Below are positions 45,408 through 54,435 of a stretch of DNA of 64,000 nucleotides, in pieces; within the stretch, counting starts at the first letter, position 1, and each line of letters opens with the position of its first letter. The translations under genes and the position numbers were made by a program. The stretch is from an uncultured bacterium (GTDB lineage: Bacteria; Bacillota_I; Bacilli_A; RFN20; CAG-826). The stretch spans positions 62,001-126,000 of the forward strand of contig CASGDR010000007.1 in NCBI GenBank assembly GCA_949300345.1, read 5' to 3'. The notes under the pieces are model-generated. The model was not told the origin of the DNA. It saw nothing but the letters and a program-made list of their open reading frames with translations, and ran no database searches.

Positions 45408-45883
45408 ACCACGACGATGTGGTCGATCTTCGACTTCACCTCATCATTGGGGTCTTCGTAGTGGCTCGCCATCGAGGCGATGACCTCCTCGGGGACCCAT
45501 TTTTCTTCGTCCCTGAGCTTGTTTCTCTTTAGGCACAGCTCATAGTCGTGGACCTTGATGAGATAGAGTTCCCTGATATCGAAGCCAGGTAGGCTATCGA
45601 TCCAGAAAAGCCTCAGGCGGTTATAGAGCATCGTGGTGTCGATGATGAGGGTGAGCGACTCGTTTTCCTCAATGTATTTTTTGCCTAGCCTCACCATCTC
45701 GTCATAGACGGGGTGCATGTCATGGTTGGGTGGGAAGTCCTTGTAGGAACCGCACATGGACTTGCGGACCTCATCGGCCGAAATCACAAAGCAGTTTTCC
45801 TGGGGATGGCTATGGACGTAGTTGCGGGCGAAGGTGGATTTGCCAATACCGGCCGGCCCGGCTACGAGCACTAGTTTTTTCAC
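45395..45883 (-). CDS. P-loop AAA_33-type small kinase
   Basis: A 162-residue protein with Walker A GPAGIGKST (~9-17), a helix with the Asp of ISADEVRKSMCG, and Walker B-like LIIDTTML. It belongs to the broad AAA_33/zeta-like small kinases that phosphorylate metabolites or RNA ends; the substrate is unknown. A relative (50551-51066) lies 5 kb away. Start is GTG 45883, with TATCAT on this strand (45895-45890) 6 nt upstream. No antitoxin partner is adjacent. Confidence 0.75.
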   Translation of the reverse strand: MKKLVLVAGPAGIGKSTFARNYVHSHPQENCFVISADEVRKSMCGSYKDFPPNHDMHPVYDEMVRLGKKYIEENESLTLIIDTTMLYNRLRLFWIDSLPGFDIRELYLIKVHDYELCLKRNKLRDEEKWVPEEVIASMASHYEDPNDEVKSKIDHIVVVYND

Positions 45884-45943
45884 GAGGAAATGATAGGGAT
45901 TCCCATCCTTTTTGTTAAGTGCGGATGTTCACTGGGATGCGGT

Positions 45944-46583
45944 TTATATCCCATCTTGGATTTTCTTTTCCTTATAGATGAGCTTGGCGAATCGCTCAGG
46001 GCGGAATTTGAAGAGGTAGTAGGAGGCGATGCTGCCTGCCAAGGCCCCGCCCACATCGGTGAGAATATCGACCATGGTATCCATCAATGCATAACGGTAT
46101 CCCTCTGGGGTGCTATAGAAGGAGGCGATTTTCTCCACGGTCAAACCGATCGTCCCGTTTTTGAGCAAGGCATCATAGAAATCCAAAGAGATGTATATCT
46201 GCATGTTGGTGCTGAACAAGGAATCGACGTCGAATTCATAGATTTCCCACATTGCTTCCGCCCCGACGGCGAAAAAGAACGCGAAGAAGCAAAGGAAGAG
46301 GGGCATGGACTTATGTTTGGATAGAGTCCCTTCAATAAGAAAGCCGGCAGGCTTCCCCTAGAACGATGCCAAATAAGCAGTTAGCCGCGATGAGGATGCC
46401 CACAAGCAGATGGATTTTGACCTTGAAGATTTTTTCCAAGATGTAGGGGAGCCCTCCGGCAAGCATCCCAAAGAAGCTGGCCACGGCGATGGTCTACGAT
46501 TGCATGGGATCCCAGATGTTGCCTTGGAAATAGGAAATAGATCCAGCGATGACTAGCCCTAAATAAACAAAGGGCCTGCATTA
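45944..46583 (-). pseudogene. Decayed membrane protein gene (DUF2238-like)
   Basis: Two fragments of one membrane protein are readable on the minus strand. The upstream part (46583 to 46332) reads PFVYLGLVIAGSISYFQGN, then an in-frame TAG at 46496-46494, then FFGMLAGGLPYILEKIFKVK and ends at TGA 46334-46332. The downstream part (46306-45944) is in another frame and reads AMWEIYEFDVDSLF and LMDTMVDILTDVGGALAGS, the usual C-terminal half of DUF2238-like proteins. The middle segment expected between them is missing. A stop, a frame change and a deletion together indicate decay; the downstream fragment alone could still be translated (120 residues). Confidence 0.7.
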
Positions 46584-46916
46584 AGAACAGTCAGAACCTG
46601 ACGCTTTTGGTTTTCATAAATCCTTCCGCAAGTTGGGATGGAAAAATCCAGCCCGAGTAGGGGAAGTCCAAAAAAGGGAATCAACTCAAGGTAAATGGAA
46701 GAACAACTTAGGAAAAACGAGCGAATTTGCAAACTCTGTAATCAAAATAAACTGGAATTATTAATTATTAAAGAAATACACTAATTAGAGAATTTTGAGA
46801 TAGAAAAATCCCAAATTCTGACATCTGAATGGCGGATTTTCCAAATTTTGCCTTGCTATAAAGCATAAATAGGACATAATCAACCCGTTGACCCCCTGTA
46901 ATCAAAGGAGAAAAAC
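46584..46916. other. AT-rich gap upstream of glnA
   Basis: No gene supported. A small hairpin GTCAG/CTGAC lies near 46589-46601. CTGTAATCAAA occurs at 46736-46746 and again at 46896-46906, the second copy running into the glnA Shine-Dalgarno. Repeated AAATTC/AAATTTT blocks lie at 46790-46850. The glnA promoter is at the right end. Confidence 0.45.
46853..46880 (+). promoter_or_regulatory. Probable glnA promoter
   Basis: TTGCTA (46853-46858) and CATAAT (46875-46880) are 16 bp apart. The leader would be about 30 nt, with AAAGGAG before the ATG, unlike the leaderless genes nearby. Confidence 0.5.
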
Positions 46917-48260
46917 ATGGGAAAATTCACCAAAAAGGAAATTCTCGACCTCGCTTCCAAAGAAAACGTTAGGTATGTGCGCCTGCAGTTTACCGATATC
47001 CTTGGCACCATCAAGGCCGTCGAAATTTCCGTATCGCAGCTCAAGGACGCCCTCGACAACAAGATTATGTTCGACGGCTCCTCCATCGAAGGTTTCGTCC
47101 GTATCAAGGAAGCGGACATGTTCCTGCGCCCGGATATCGATTCCTGGCTGATTTTGCCCTTCGAAGACGAAAAGTATGGCAAAGTGGCCCGTTTGGTTTG
47201 TGATGTTTATACCTCTGCCGGCAAACCCTTCCAGGGCGACCCCCGCTTCATTCTCAAGAGCGTCGTCGAAAGGATGAAGGCCGCAGGCATCGGCTCGCTC
47301 AACGTCGGCTTCGAACCCGAATTCTTCCTCTTCAAACTCGATAGCGAAGGCCGTCCCATCCTCGATCCCATCGACCAGGCCGGCTACTTCGACCTCACTC
47401 CGCTTGACGGCGGGGAATATGTCAGGCGCGACATTGCCATCGAACTCGAAAAACTCGGCTTTGTCGTCCAGACCGCCCACCACGAGGTGGCCCCGGGGCA
47501 AAACGAAATCAACTTCCGCTTTGCCGATGTCGTCGCCGCTTGCGACAACGTCCAGACCTTCAAGCAGGTCGTCAAATTCGTCGCTAGGAAGAATGGCTAT
47601 CTGGCCACCTTCATGCCCAAGCCCATCCCGAGGATCAATGGTTCGGGCATGCACACCAACTGCTCCTTGGCCGATAACGAGGGCAACAACCTCTTCTATG
47701 ACGAACACGATCCGATGAAGCTTTCGCTTTTGGCCCGCAAGTGGATCAGCGGCATCATCAAGCACGCTAGGGGATTCACCGCCCTTACCAATCCGACCGT
47801 CAACTCCTACAAGAGGCTGATTCCGGGCTATGAGGCTCCCTGCTATGTCTGTTGGAGCGATGCCAACCGCTCGGCCATGATCCGCATCCCGTCCAGCCGC
47901 GGTGCCGGCACCCGTACCGAAATCCGTTCGGTTGACCCGACCGCCAATCCCTATCTCGCCCTGGCCGCCATTTTGGCCTCTGGCCTCGATGGTATCCTCA
48001 ACACCAAGGAAGAGGATCTGGTCCCGCCGGTGTATGACAACATCTTTGCCCTTACCCGCAAGCAGAGGGAATCCATGGGCATCCCCAACCTCCCCGAAAA
48101 CCTCAAGGACGCCCTGAAGTCCTTGGAAGCCGACCCCCTGATGAAGGAAGTCCTCGGCGAGCACTGCTACACCAAGTACATGGAAGCCAAGTCCATCGAA
48201 TGGGACGCCTACCGTACCTTGGTTACTCCTTGGGAAATCGAGACTTATCTGGCCAAATAG
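46917..48260 (+). CDS. glnA: Glutamine synthetase type I
   Basis: A 447-residue enzyme forming glutamine from glutamate, ammonia and ATP as a dodecamer. It has the opening beta-grasp domain with FDGSSIEGF, the metal-binding FEPEFFLF, the NGSGMHTNCSL loop and the C-terminal RIPSSRGAGTRTEIRSVDPTANPYL, written here in parts. The length matches the GSI-alpha form of Bacillota, which is feedback-inhibited rather than adenylylated. I see no clear GlnR box in the repeat-rich upstream region. Downstream a flavoprotein gene follows after 17 bp. Confidence 0.97.
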   Translation: MGKFTKKEILDLASKENVRYVRLQFTDILGTIKAVEISVSQLKDALDNKIMFDGSSIEGFVRIKEADMFLRPDIDSWLILPFEDEKYGKVARLVCDVYTSAGKPFQGDPRFILKSVVERMKAAGIGSLNVGFEPEFFLFKLDSEGRPILDPIDQAGYFDLTPLDGGEYVRRDIAIELEKLGFVVQTAHHEVAPGQNEINFRFADVVAACDNVQTFKQVVKFVARKNGYLATFMPKPIPRINGSGMHTNCSLADNEGNNLFYDEHDPMKLSLLARKWISGIIKHARGFTALTNPTVNSYKRLIPGYEAPCYVCWSDANRSAMIRIPSSRGAGTRTEIRSVDPTANPYLALAAILASGLDGILNTKEEDLVPPVYDNIFALTRKQRESMGIPNLPENLKDALKSLEADPLMKEVLGEHCYTKYMEAKSIEWDAYRTLVTPWEIETYLAK

Positions 48261-48277
48261 GGTAATCTTTACCCGAT

Positions 48278-49453
48278 ATGGCAGTGACTGTAATCGGCGG
48301 AAGCGCTTCGGGCATCTATTACGCCCTTCTTATAAAGAAAGCCCACCCTGCCTTTGAGGTCACCATCATCGAGAAGGAAAAGAAGCTGGCCCGCAAGGTC
48401 TATGCGACCGGAAACGGGCACTGCAACATCCTCTCGAAAGACATAAAGCCCACTGATTTCAACCATCCCGAAATCCTACAGCCCCTTCTTGAAGAATTCC
48501 CTTTCGGGGAACTGAAGAAGACGCTGGAAGGTTTCGGGATTTTGGTTGGGGAGATGAAAAACGGCATCTACCCCCTTACCTATTCGGCCTCTTCTACCGT
48601 CGCTACCCTGGAATCCGCCCTGAAGAAGGCCGGGGTCAAGGTCCGTCTATTGGAGAAATTCCTCGATTATGAACTTAAGGGCGACGGGTTCGACATAAAA
48701 ACCGATAGGGGAAGATACCATACCGATATATTGGTGTTCGCTACCGGGGGAGCCTCCTCGCCAAAACTTGGCTCGGATGGCAATCTGTTCCCTATTTTCA
48801 AGGCCCATGGCTATAGAATTGAGGAACTTCGCCCCGGACTATGCCCGATGAAGGTCAAAGAGCCCTATCCCAAGCTTGATGGGCTCCGCCATGAAGCCAA
48901 GTTGAAGGTCCTTGATGGCAAGGAAAACATCTATGAGGAAGTAGGGGAGGTTCTCTTCCGCAAGTTCGGGCTAAGCGGCATTGCCATTTTCAATGCCGTC
49001 AGCGCCATAGAAAGGAAAAACCTCAAAGAGGCAACCATCTCTTTGGATTTCTTCCCTGACTACGACAATTCCGACATGCAGGACAAGCTCTTCGAGGGTC
49101 GCAAGATCATCGGAAAGCGGTTTTTGTATTCCTTCTTCGAAGAGCCCTTGGCCAACCTGCTTATCAAGGAATCGGGCTTTGATTACGACCGTCCCGATGC
49201 CCCGGACTTCATCAATCTGGCCCGCCTCATCAAGAACTTCCGCCTCCAATACCTGGCCCCTGAGGGCTTTGGCTCTTCCCAGGTTAGCCTAGGGGGAGTA
49301 TCCTTGCAAAACCTCGACGGGAATTTCGAATCGCTCATCGAAAAAGGCGTCTTCTTCATCGGCGAATGCGTCGACATAGATGGCTTTTGCGGAGGTTATA
49401 ACCTTACTTGGGCCTTGCTAAGTGCCATAAAAGCCTCTCAAAGAGCCTTCTAA
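48278..49453 (+). CDS. HI0933/BaiN-family flavoprotein
   Basis: A 391-residue FAD-binding oxidoreductase. It has the N-terminal dinucleotide motif VIGGSASGIYYALL (~5-18), KLARKVYATGNGHCNI, the VFATGGASSPKLGSDG segment, and the C-terminal GECVDIDGFCGGYNLTWALLSA block, all hallmarks of the HI0933-like family. The first motif is GGSASG instead of GGGAAG. The substrate is unknown; family members include a bile-acid-related reductase. A small hairpin GGTAA/TTACC and a possible -10 TAATCT (48263-48268) lie between it and glnA. Confidence 0.85.
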   Translation: MAVTVIGGSASGIYYALLIKKAHPAFEVTIIEKEKKLARKVYATGNGHCNILSKDIKPTDFNHPEILQPLLEEFPFGELKKTLEGFGILVGEMKNGIYPLTYSASSTVATLESALKKAGVKVRLLEKFLDYELKGDGFDIKTDRGRYHTDILVFATGGASSPKLGSDGNLFPIFKAHGYRIEELRPGLCPMKVKEPYPKLDGLRHEAKLKVLDGKENIYEEVGEVLFRKFGLSGIAIFNAVSAIERKNLKEATISLDFFPDYDNSDMQDKLFEGRKIIGKRFLYSFFEEPLANLLIKESGFDYDRPDAPDFINLARLIKNFRLQYLAPEGFGSSQVSLGGVSLQNLDGNFESLIEKGVFFIGECVDIDGFCGGYNLTWALLSAIKASQRAF

Positions 49454-49483
49454 ACCTAGTCTAAAGGGCCTTGTTATTGTGCG

Positions 49484-49512
49484 TTGACTATCTTGGAAAG
49501 ATAGCATTAAAT
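49484..49512 (+). promoter_or_regulatory. Promoter with perfect palindrome in its spacer
   Basis: TTGACT (49484-49489) and TTAAAT (49507-49512) are 17 bp apart. CTATCTT (49488-49494) and AAGATAG (49498-49504) form a perfect inverted repeat with a 3-bp centre inside the spacer, the location used by MerR-like activators and many repressors. Confidence 0.6.
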
Positions 49513-49521
49513 ATTGGCGTT

Positions 49522-49554
49522 GCACCGCAAGCACCCTTACTGTGGGCCCGGTGC
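49522..49554 (+). promoter_or_regulatory. Leader hairpin
   Basis: GCACCG (49522-49527) pairs with CGGTGC (49549-49554), with a possible inner CCC/GGG pairing. It begins just after the predicted transcription start and has no T-run, so it is not a terminator. It could be a leader RNA element of unknown type. Confidence 0.4.
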
Positions 49555-49574
49555 CTAAGGAACACTATCGAGAT

Positions 49575-50501
49575 ATGAAATACGGAAACACTTCTAGGTC
49601 ACTATCCGTCCTTTTCCACGGATTGATCGCGGCCTGCGGTCTGGCTTTGACCCTTTATTTTGGCTTCTTCCTGATCCCCAACCAGTTCCTCAATGAGTTG
49701 GCCTGGATCGATATCAGCCTCGCGGCCAACTTGAAGCTGGAACTCGCGGTCATCGGACTTACCCTGACCCTGATTTCCGGTTATGGCTTCGTCTATGGAT
49801 TAAAGTCCTTGGCCAATCTTAGCGATGACAAGCCCGTCCTCAAGGCCTTCGGTGCCTTCATTGCCGACGGCTATGTCAGCGCCCTGTTCTTCTTGCTCAA
49901 CGCCACCATCTTCTACGATCTGACCTTGGGCGAAGATGCCTCTCCGGCCTTCGTCATCATCGTGGCCATCGTCCTTTGCATCGGACTGCTTATTGCCGCC
50001 AACATCCCCATGGTCAGGGTCTTCGATGGCAAAAGGGCTCCTGGCATGTATAAGGGTTTGGCCTATGCCTTTGCCGTCAATGCATTCAGCATCACCCTCT
50101 TCAGTGCCTTGTTGCTTCTCTCCTTGCTGCTTCGTGGTTCTTCTTCCTCCTTCAACGAGAGGATCGTCATGCTGCTCATCTACATTGCCTTCTCGGCCCT
50201 TACCGGCGTCTTCTGCATCCTGTCTGCGAAGTTCCTCGGCAAGGAACCCAAGCATCTCTCCGGCCTATTCAGCGCCCTTGGCTTCCTATTTGCCGGCGGC
50301 GGATTCGTCGGTGTCGGCGCGGCCGAACTGGCCTGGAACTCCCTCCCGGTCCACCTCTCGGAAACCTCCTACACCATCGGTTCGGTCAACCCCTTTGGAA
50401 TTGCCTGCGTGGTCCTCGGCGGCGTCATCCTCGTGGTGTCCATCGTGGTCTTGGTCCTCAATTACAAGGAACCTAGTTCCAAGTCTGTCCATAAGGCCTA
50501 A
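49575..50501 (+). CDS. Polytopic membrane protein of unknown function
   Basis: A 308-residue protein with about eight hydrophobic segments from residue ~12 to ~300 and a short basic C terminus. No catalytic motif or family is recognised. ATG 49575 is preferred over the in-frame ATG 49542, which lies inside the leader hairpin; AAGG lies upstream but the site is weak. It is monocistronic with its own palindrome-bearing promoter and a clear terminator, so it is probably controlled by a dedicated regulator. Confidence 0.6.
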   Translation: MKYGNTSRSLSVLFHGLIAACGLALTLYFGFFLIPNQFLNELAWIDISLAANLKLELAVIGLTLTLISGYGFVYGLKSLANLSDDKPVLKAFGAFIADGYVSALFFLLNATIFYDLTLGEDASPAFVIIVAIVLCIGLLIAANIPMVRVFDGKRAPGMYKGLAYAFAVNAFSITLFSALLLLSLLLRGSSSSFNERIVMLLIYIAFSALTGVFCILSAKFLGKEPKHLSGLFSALGFLFAGGGFVGVGAAELAWNSLPVHLSETSYTIGSVNPFGIACVVLGGVILVVSIVVLVLNYKEPSSKSVHKA

Positions 50502-50526
50502 GAAAAAACAAAAAACATATGAAAAC

Positions 50527-50552
50527 GCTGCCATACAAGGCAGCTTTTCTTT
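50527..50552. terminator. Bidirectional terminator
   Basis: GCTGCC (50527-50532) pairs with GGCAGC (50539-50544) and is followed by TTTTCTTT; an A-run lies on the other side. It separates convergent genes. Confidence 0.88.
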
Positions 50553-51066
50553 ATTCCTTTTCCTCTTCCTTGAGGCGCTTTACGAATTGGGAGATGAAGT
50601 CGGGTCCTAACTCTATGTACTCATCATAGAGGGCCTTGATCTCCGGGGTTATTTCTTCCATTTCTTCCTTGAGGCGCTCCATGCCCTCGAAGGGAACCAC
50701 CCTTTCGGGATCCCGCATCTGGTTCTGAATCAGACAGATGTCGTAGGGGATATTGAAGTAGACAAGGATGTGCTTATCGAATTCCGGGGTCATCTCCCTG
50801 TAGTAGCGACGGTATTTGTTCTGCAGGTTGGTCGCATCGGCGATGACGGTGACCGTCTTGCCTTTGCCGGAATGGGCATTTATCTCTTCGAGATAGGTTT
50901 TCCACACCAAGGGCTCGTCATTGAAGCATTTGATCGAGCCGAAGAGCTTGCGCCTTATCTCGTCGGAAGAGACTATGACGACGTTCTCGTGGGTCTTTTG
51001 GTATTCCTTGGCCCAGGTGGATTTGCCCGATCCGGGAATTGCACTCAAAAGGATGAACGTTGACAT
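50551..51066 (-). CDS. P-loop AAA_33-type small kinase (second copy type)
   Basis: A 171-residue protein with Walker A AIPGSGKST (~8-16), VSSDEIRRKLFGS and VIADATNL, which is the arrangement of polynucleotide-kinase-like and zeta-toxin-like small kinases. It is a relative of the kinase at 45395-45883. The substrate is unknown. ATG 51066 is chosen because TATCAT (51079-51074 on this strand) is 7 nt upstream; GTG 51072 would overlap the promoter. Confidence 0.75.
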   Translation of the reverse strand: MSTFILLSAIPGSGKSTWAKEYQKTHENVVIVSSDEIRRKLFGSIKCFNDEPLVWKTYLEEINAHSGKGKTVTVIADATNLQNKYRRYYREMTPEFDKHILVYFNIPYDICLIQNQMRDPERVVPFEGMERLKEEMEEITPEIKALYDEYIELGPDFISQFVKRLKEEEKE

Positions 51067-51108
51067 CTCCACAATGATAAACTAGTAGGCGAATCCTTAC
51101 TAGAAAAC

Positions 51109-51696
51109 ATGGGCGAAATCATCTCCAAGAACAACTATAGGGCCACCTCTATCCTGCATATCGAAAAAGGGGCCGTCCTCGTCAGGGCCGTAGGCCAAGA
51201 CGGGGAAAGGGTCGTCATGGGACTATATGACGAAGAGTCCTTTCCCATTGCCAAAGCCTCATACGCAACCTTCAAAAGGAAGGCCGTGGAGACCTTGGAA
51301 CAACTAGCCGTCGTGGATAAGGAAAGGATGATCCTATTTAGGGACGAAGAAGGGGAAAGCTATCTTTCCAAGCTCTCCAGGCAAGAGATAGCAGACGAGG
51401 ACTTCTGGGAACTCTTCCGCCTCAATAAATTCGCGAAGTTTTCCAACATTGCCCTGGACATGAAGCCCGAGAATTTCATGCGGGTGAAGAAAAGGGCGGT
51501 CTATCTCTCCTATAGATATGGGGAACTAGACAAGGCCGAGGAATTCGAGAAGACGGGCATCTTCTTATATTTCCACGGAGAGGCCGGCTTGAAGCATCTC
51601 AAGGAGCAGGGGTATCTGACCATCGGCCTAAGCAAAACGGCCGAAAATGTCACCAACAAGGCCGTCGTCCTTTGCGTGGTGAAGAATTACCAATAG
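51109..51696 (+). CDS. Protein of unknown function upstream of prs
   Basis: A 195-residue, soluble, charged protein. I recognise no family. Its composition is mixed alpha/beta (opening GEIISKNNYRATSILHIEKG; internal FMRVKKRAVYLSYRYGELDK). It is divergent from the kinase gene, with 42 bp between starts, and prs begins 20 bp after its stop with no promoter visible, so it may be cotranscribed with prs. An inverted repeat CTAGTA/TACTAG (51082-51103) ends just before its ATG. Confidence 0.55.
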   Translation: MGEIISKNNYRATSILHIEKGAVLVRAVGQDGERVVMGLYDEESFPIAKASYATFKRKAVETLEQLAVVDKERMILFRDEEGESYLSKLSRQEIADEDFWELFRLNKFAKFSNIALDMKPENFMRVKKRAVYLSYRYGELDKAEEFEKTGIFLYFHGEAGLKHLKEQGYLTIGLSKTAENVTNKAVVLCVVKNYQ

Positions 51697-51716
51697 AATT
51701 TAATCAAGGCAAACAG

Positions 51717-52673
51717 ATGGATAAGGAATCAATGGTTTTATACAAATTGACAGCCAACCCCGGTCTAGCCCAGGAGGTAAGCGATATCCTCGGGATACCC
51801 CTAGGCAACGCCTCGGTTACCCATTTCGCCGACGGCGAGGTCATGGTCCGCTCCCCGGATAATGTCCGTAACAAAAGGGTCTATATCATCCAGTCGACCG
51901 CAACTCCGGTGGCTGAGAGGCTGATGGAACTATTGGTTTTCGTTGATGGGCTTAGGAAGGGCAATGCCAGGGAAATTACCTTGGTCATCCCTTACTTCGG
52001 CTTCTCCAGGCAAGATAGGATCGCTAGGAAAGGGGAACCCATTTCTGCGAAGCTGGTGGCCACCTTGCTAGAGACGGTCGGCATCGACAAAATCATCACC
52101 ATGGACCTACATACCCCGCAGATCCAAGGCTTTTTCTCCATCCCGGTCGATGACCTCTCTCCCATCCCTCTATTTGGCGAATATTACCGCAAAAAGCTTG
52201 CGGAAATGAAGATTCCGACCAATGAGGTAACCGTTATTTCCCCCGATCACGGCTCGATCCACCGCGCCCGTGACCTAGCTTCCGAAATCCCGGATTCGAC
52301 CCTAGCCATCATCGATAAGAGGCGTCCGGCTCCCAACACCGCCGAGGTCGTCAACATCGTCGGTGACATCAAGGGCCATACCTGCGTGATGATCGATGAC
52401 ATCATCGATACCGGCGGCACCATCGTGAACTCCGTCAAGGCCCTATTAGCCCACGGGGCTAGGGAAGTGCTCGTTGGAGGTACCCATGGGGTCTTCTCCT
52501 CCAACTATCAAGAACTCATCGAATCAGGGATCATCGATTTGGTCGTCACCAATTCCATCGAGCATAGGGGCGGGGAAGTAAAGACCATTTCCATCGCTCC
52601 GATGATCGCTAAGCTCATCCAGGCCAACGAAGAAGGTGGGGACATTCCCGATTCCTGGATGTCATTCTATTGA
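51717..52673 (+). CDS. prs: Ribose-phosphate pyrophosphokinase (PRPP synthetase)
   Basis: A 318-residue enzyme making PRPP from ribose 5-phosphate and ATP. Motifs are RKGEPISAKLVA (flexible loop), MDLHTPQIQGFF (metal/ATP site), ISPDHGSIHRA, IIDKRRP and the PRPP-binding loop MIDDIIDTGGTI. Length is normal. ATG 51717 starts just before the conserved domain; the ribosome site (AAGGC) is weak. PRPP is needed for nucleotides and NAD. Next comes the preQ1-riboswitch/queT unit, whose -35 overlaps the prs stop. Confidence 0.96.
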   Translation: MDKESMVLYKLTANPGLAQEVSDILGIPLGNASVTHFADGEVMVRSPDNVRNKRVYIIQSTATPVAERLMELLVFVDGLRKGNAREITLVIPYFGFSRQDRIARKGEPISAKLVATLLETVGIDKIITMDLHTPQIQGFFSIPVDDLSPIPLFGEYYRKKLAEMKIPTNEVTVISPDHGSIHRARDLASEIPDSTLAIIDKRRPAPNTAEVVNIVGDIKGHTCVMIDDIIDTGGTIVNSVKALLAHGAREVLVGGTHGVFSSNYQELIESGIIDLVVTNSIEHRGGEVKTISIAPMIAKLIQANEEGGDIPDSWMSFY

Positions 52674-52690
52674 TTGCCAAGCAGTTTATA

Positions 52691-52696
52691 TATAAT
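52691..52696 (+). promoter_or_regulatory. -10 element of the queT transcription unit
   Basis: TATAAT at 52691-52696; TTGATT at 52670-52675 lies 15 bp upstream, a short spacer. It is placed directly before the preQ1 riboswitch. Confidence 0.5.
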
Positions 52697-52702
52697 TTGC
52701 CA

Positions 52703-52756
52703 CGGCTAAATAGCCGACGTGTTCTTCCTCTGAACCACGTATAAAAAACAAGGAGG
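52703..52756 (+). promoter_or_regulatory. preQ1-I riboswitch controlling queT translation
   Basis: P1 is ACGTG (52717-52721) with CACGT (52736-52740), closing a loop that begins TTC. It is followed by the A-rich tail ATAAAAAACAAGGAGG (52741-52756), which closely follows the preQ1-I consensus. CCTC in the loop (52727-52730) can pair with GAGG of the Shine-Dalgarno, giving ligand-stabilised occlusion. An extra hairpin CGGCTA/TAGCCG (52703-52716) precedes P1. The downstream gene is a QueT transporter, as expected. Confidence 0.85.
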
Positions 52757-52765
52757 TCAGTTCTT

Positions 52766-53278
52766 ATGACCAATCAAAAACTCATCCGCAAGATCGTTGC
52801 CAACGCTTTGTTGGCAGCGGTCTATTTTGTTGTGACCCTGCTTTGTTCTCCCTTTGCCTATGGGGCCATCCAGTTTCGGATTTCCGAAGTATTGATATTG
52901 CTTTGCTTCTTCCGACCCGACTTGATTTGGGGCATTACCCTTGGCACCGTTCTGGCCAACATCGGCTCGATTTCCATGTTCGGTCCTTGGGACATGCTCT
53001 TCGGGGGACTAGCGACCCTAGTGGCCGCAATCGGAGTGGCCTATTTATCGCCCCGGCTTTATGTGGCGGTCCTTTGGCCGGTCGTGGTCAACGCTTTCGT
53101 GATTGCCGCGGAGCTATATTTTATCTCCGGCATCGACTACTGGTATTCCGTCCTAACCGTCGGGGGAGGGGAGTTGGCTGTTTTGGCAGTCGGCTATGTC
53201 CTGATGCTATATCTGATCAGGCGCAAGGCCTTCATGGATTCCATCGAGGCCACCAGGCATCTAGCCATCAGATGGTAG
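52766..53278 (+). CDS. queT: Queuosine precursor transporter QueT
   Basis: A 170-residue membrane protein, the substrate-binding S component for queuosine precursors such as preQ1. It has five to six helices, with the QueT pattern ALLAAVYFVVTLLCSPFAYG near the N terminus, GAIQFRISEVLILLCFF, and GPWDMLFGGLATLVAA. AAGGAGG at 52749-52755 is the ribosome site and part of the riboswitch. tgt, queA and queH follow, so imported precursor would be inserted into tRNA and matured here. No EcfAT is adjacent. Confidence 0.93.
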   Translation: MTNQKLIRKIVANALLAAVYFVVTLLCSPFAYGAIQFRISEVLILLCFFRPDLIWGITLGTVLANIGSISMFGPWDMLFGGLATLVAAIGVAYLSPRLYVAVLWPVVVNAFVIAAELYFISGIDYWYSVLTVGGGELAVLAVGYVLMLYLIRRKAFMDSIEATRHLAIRW

Positions 53279-53298
53279 AAACCCTCTTTAGGGTTTAG

Positions 53299-54434
<1,136 letters not shown>

Positions 54435-54435
<1 letters not shown>

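Noticed and set aside
45395-45883. Zeta-type toxin-antitoxin system
   Set aside because: The kinase has a suitable fold, but there is no small antitoxin gene on either side and both neighbours are convergent or decayed.
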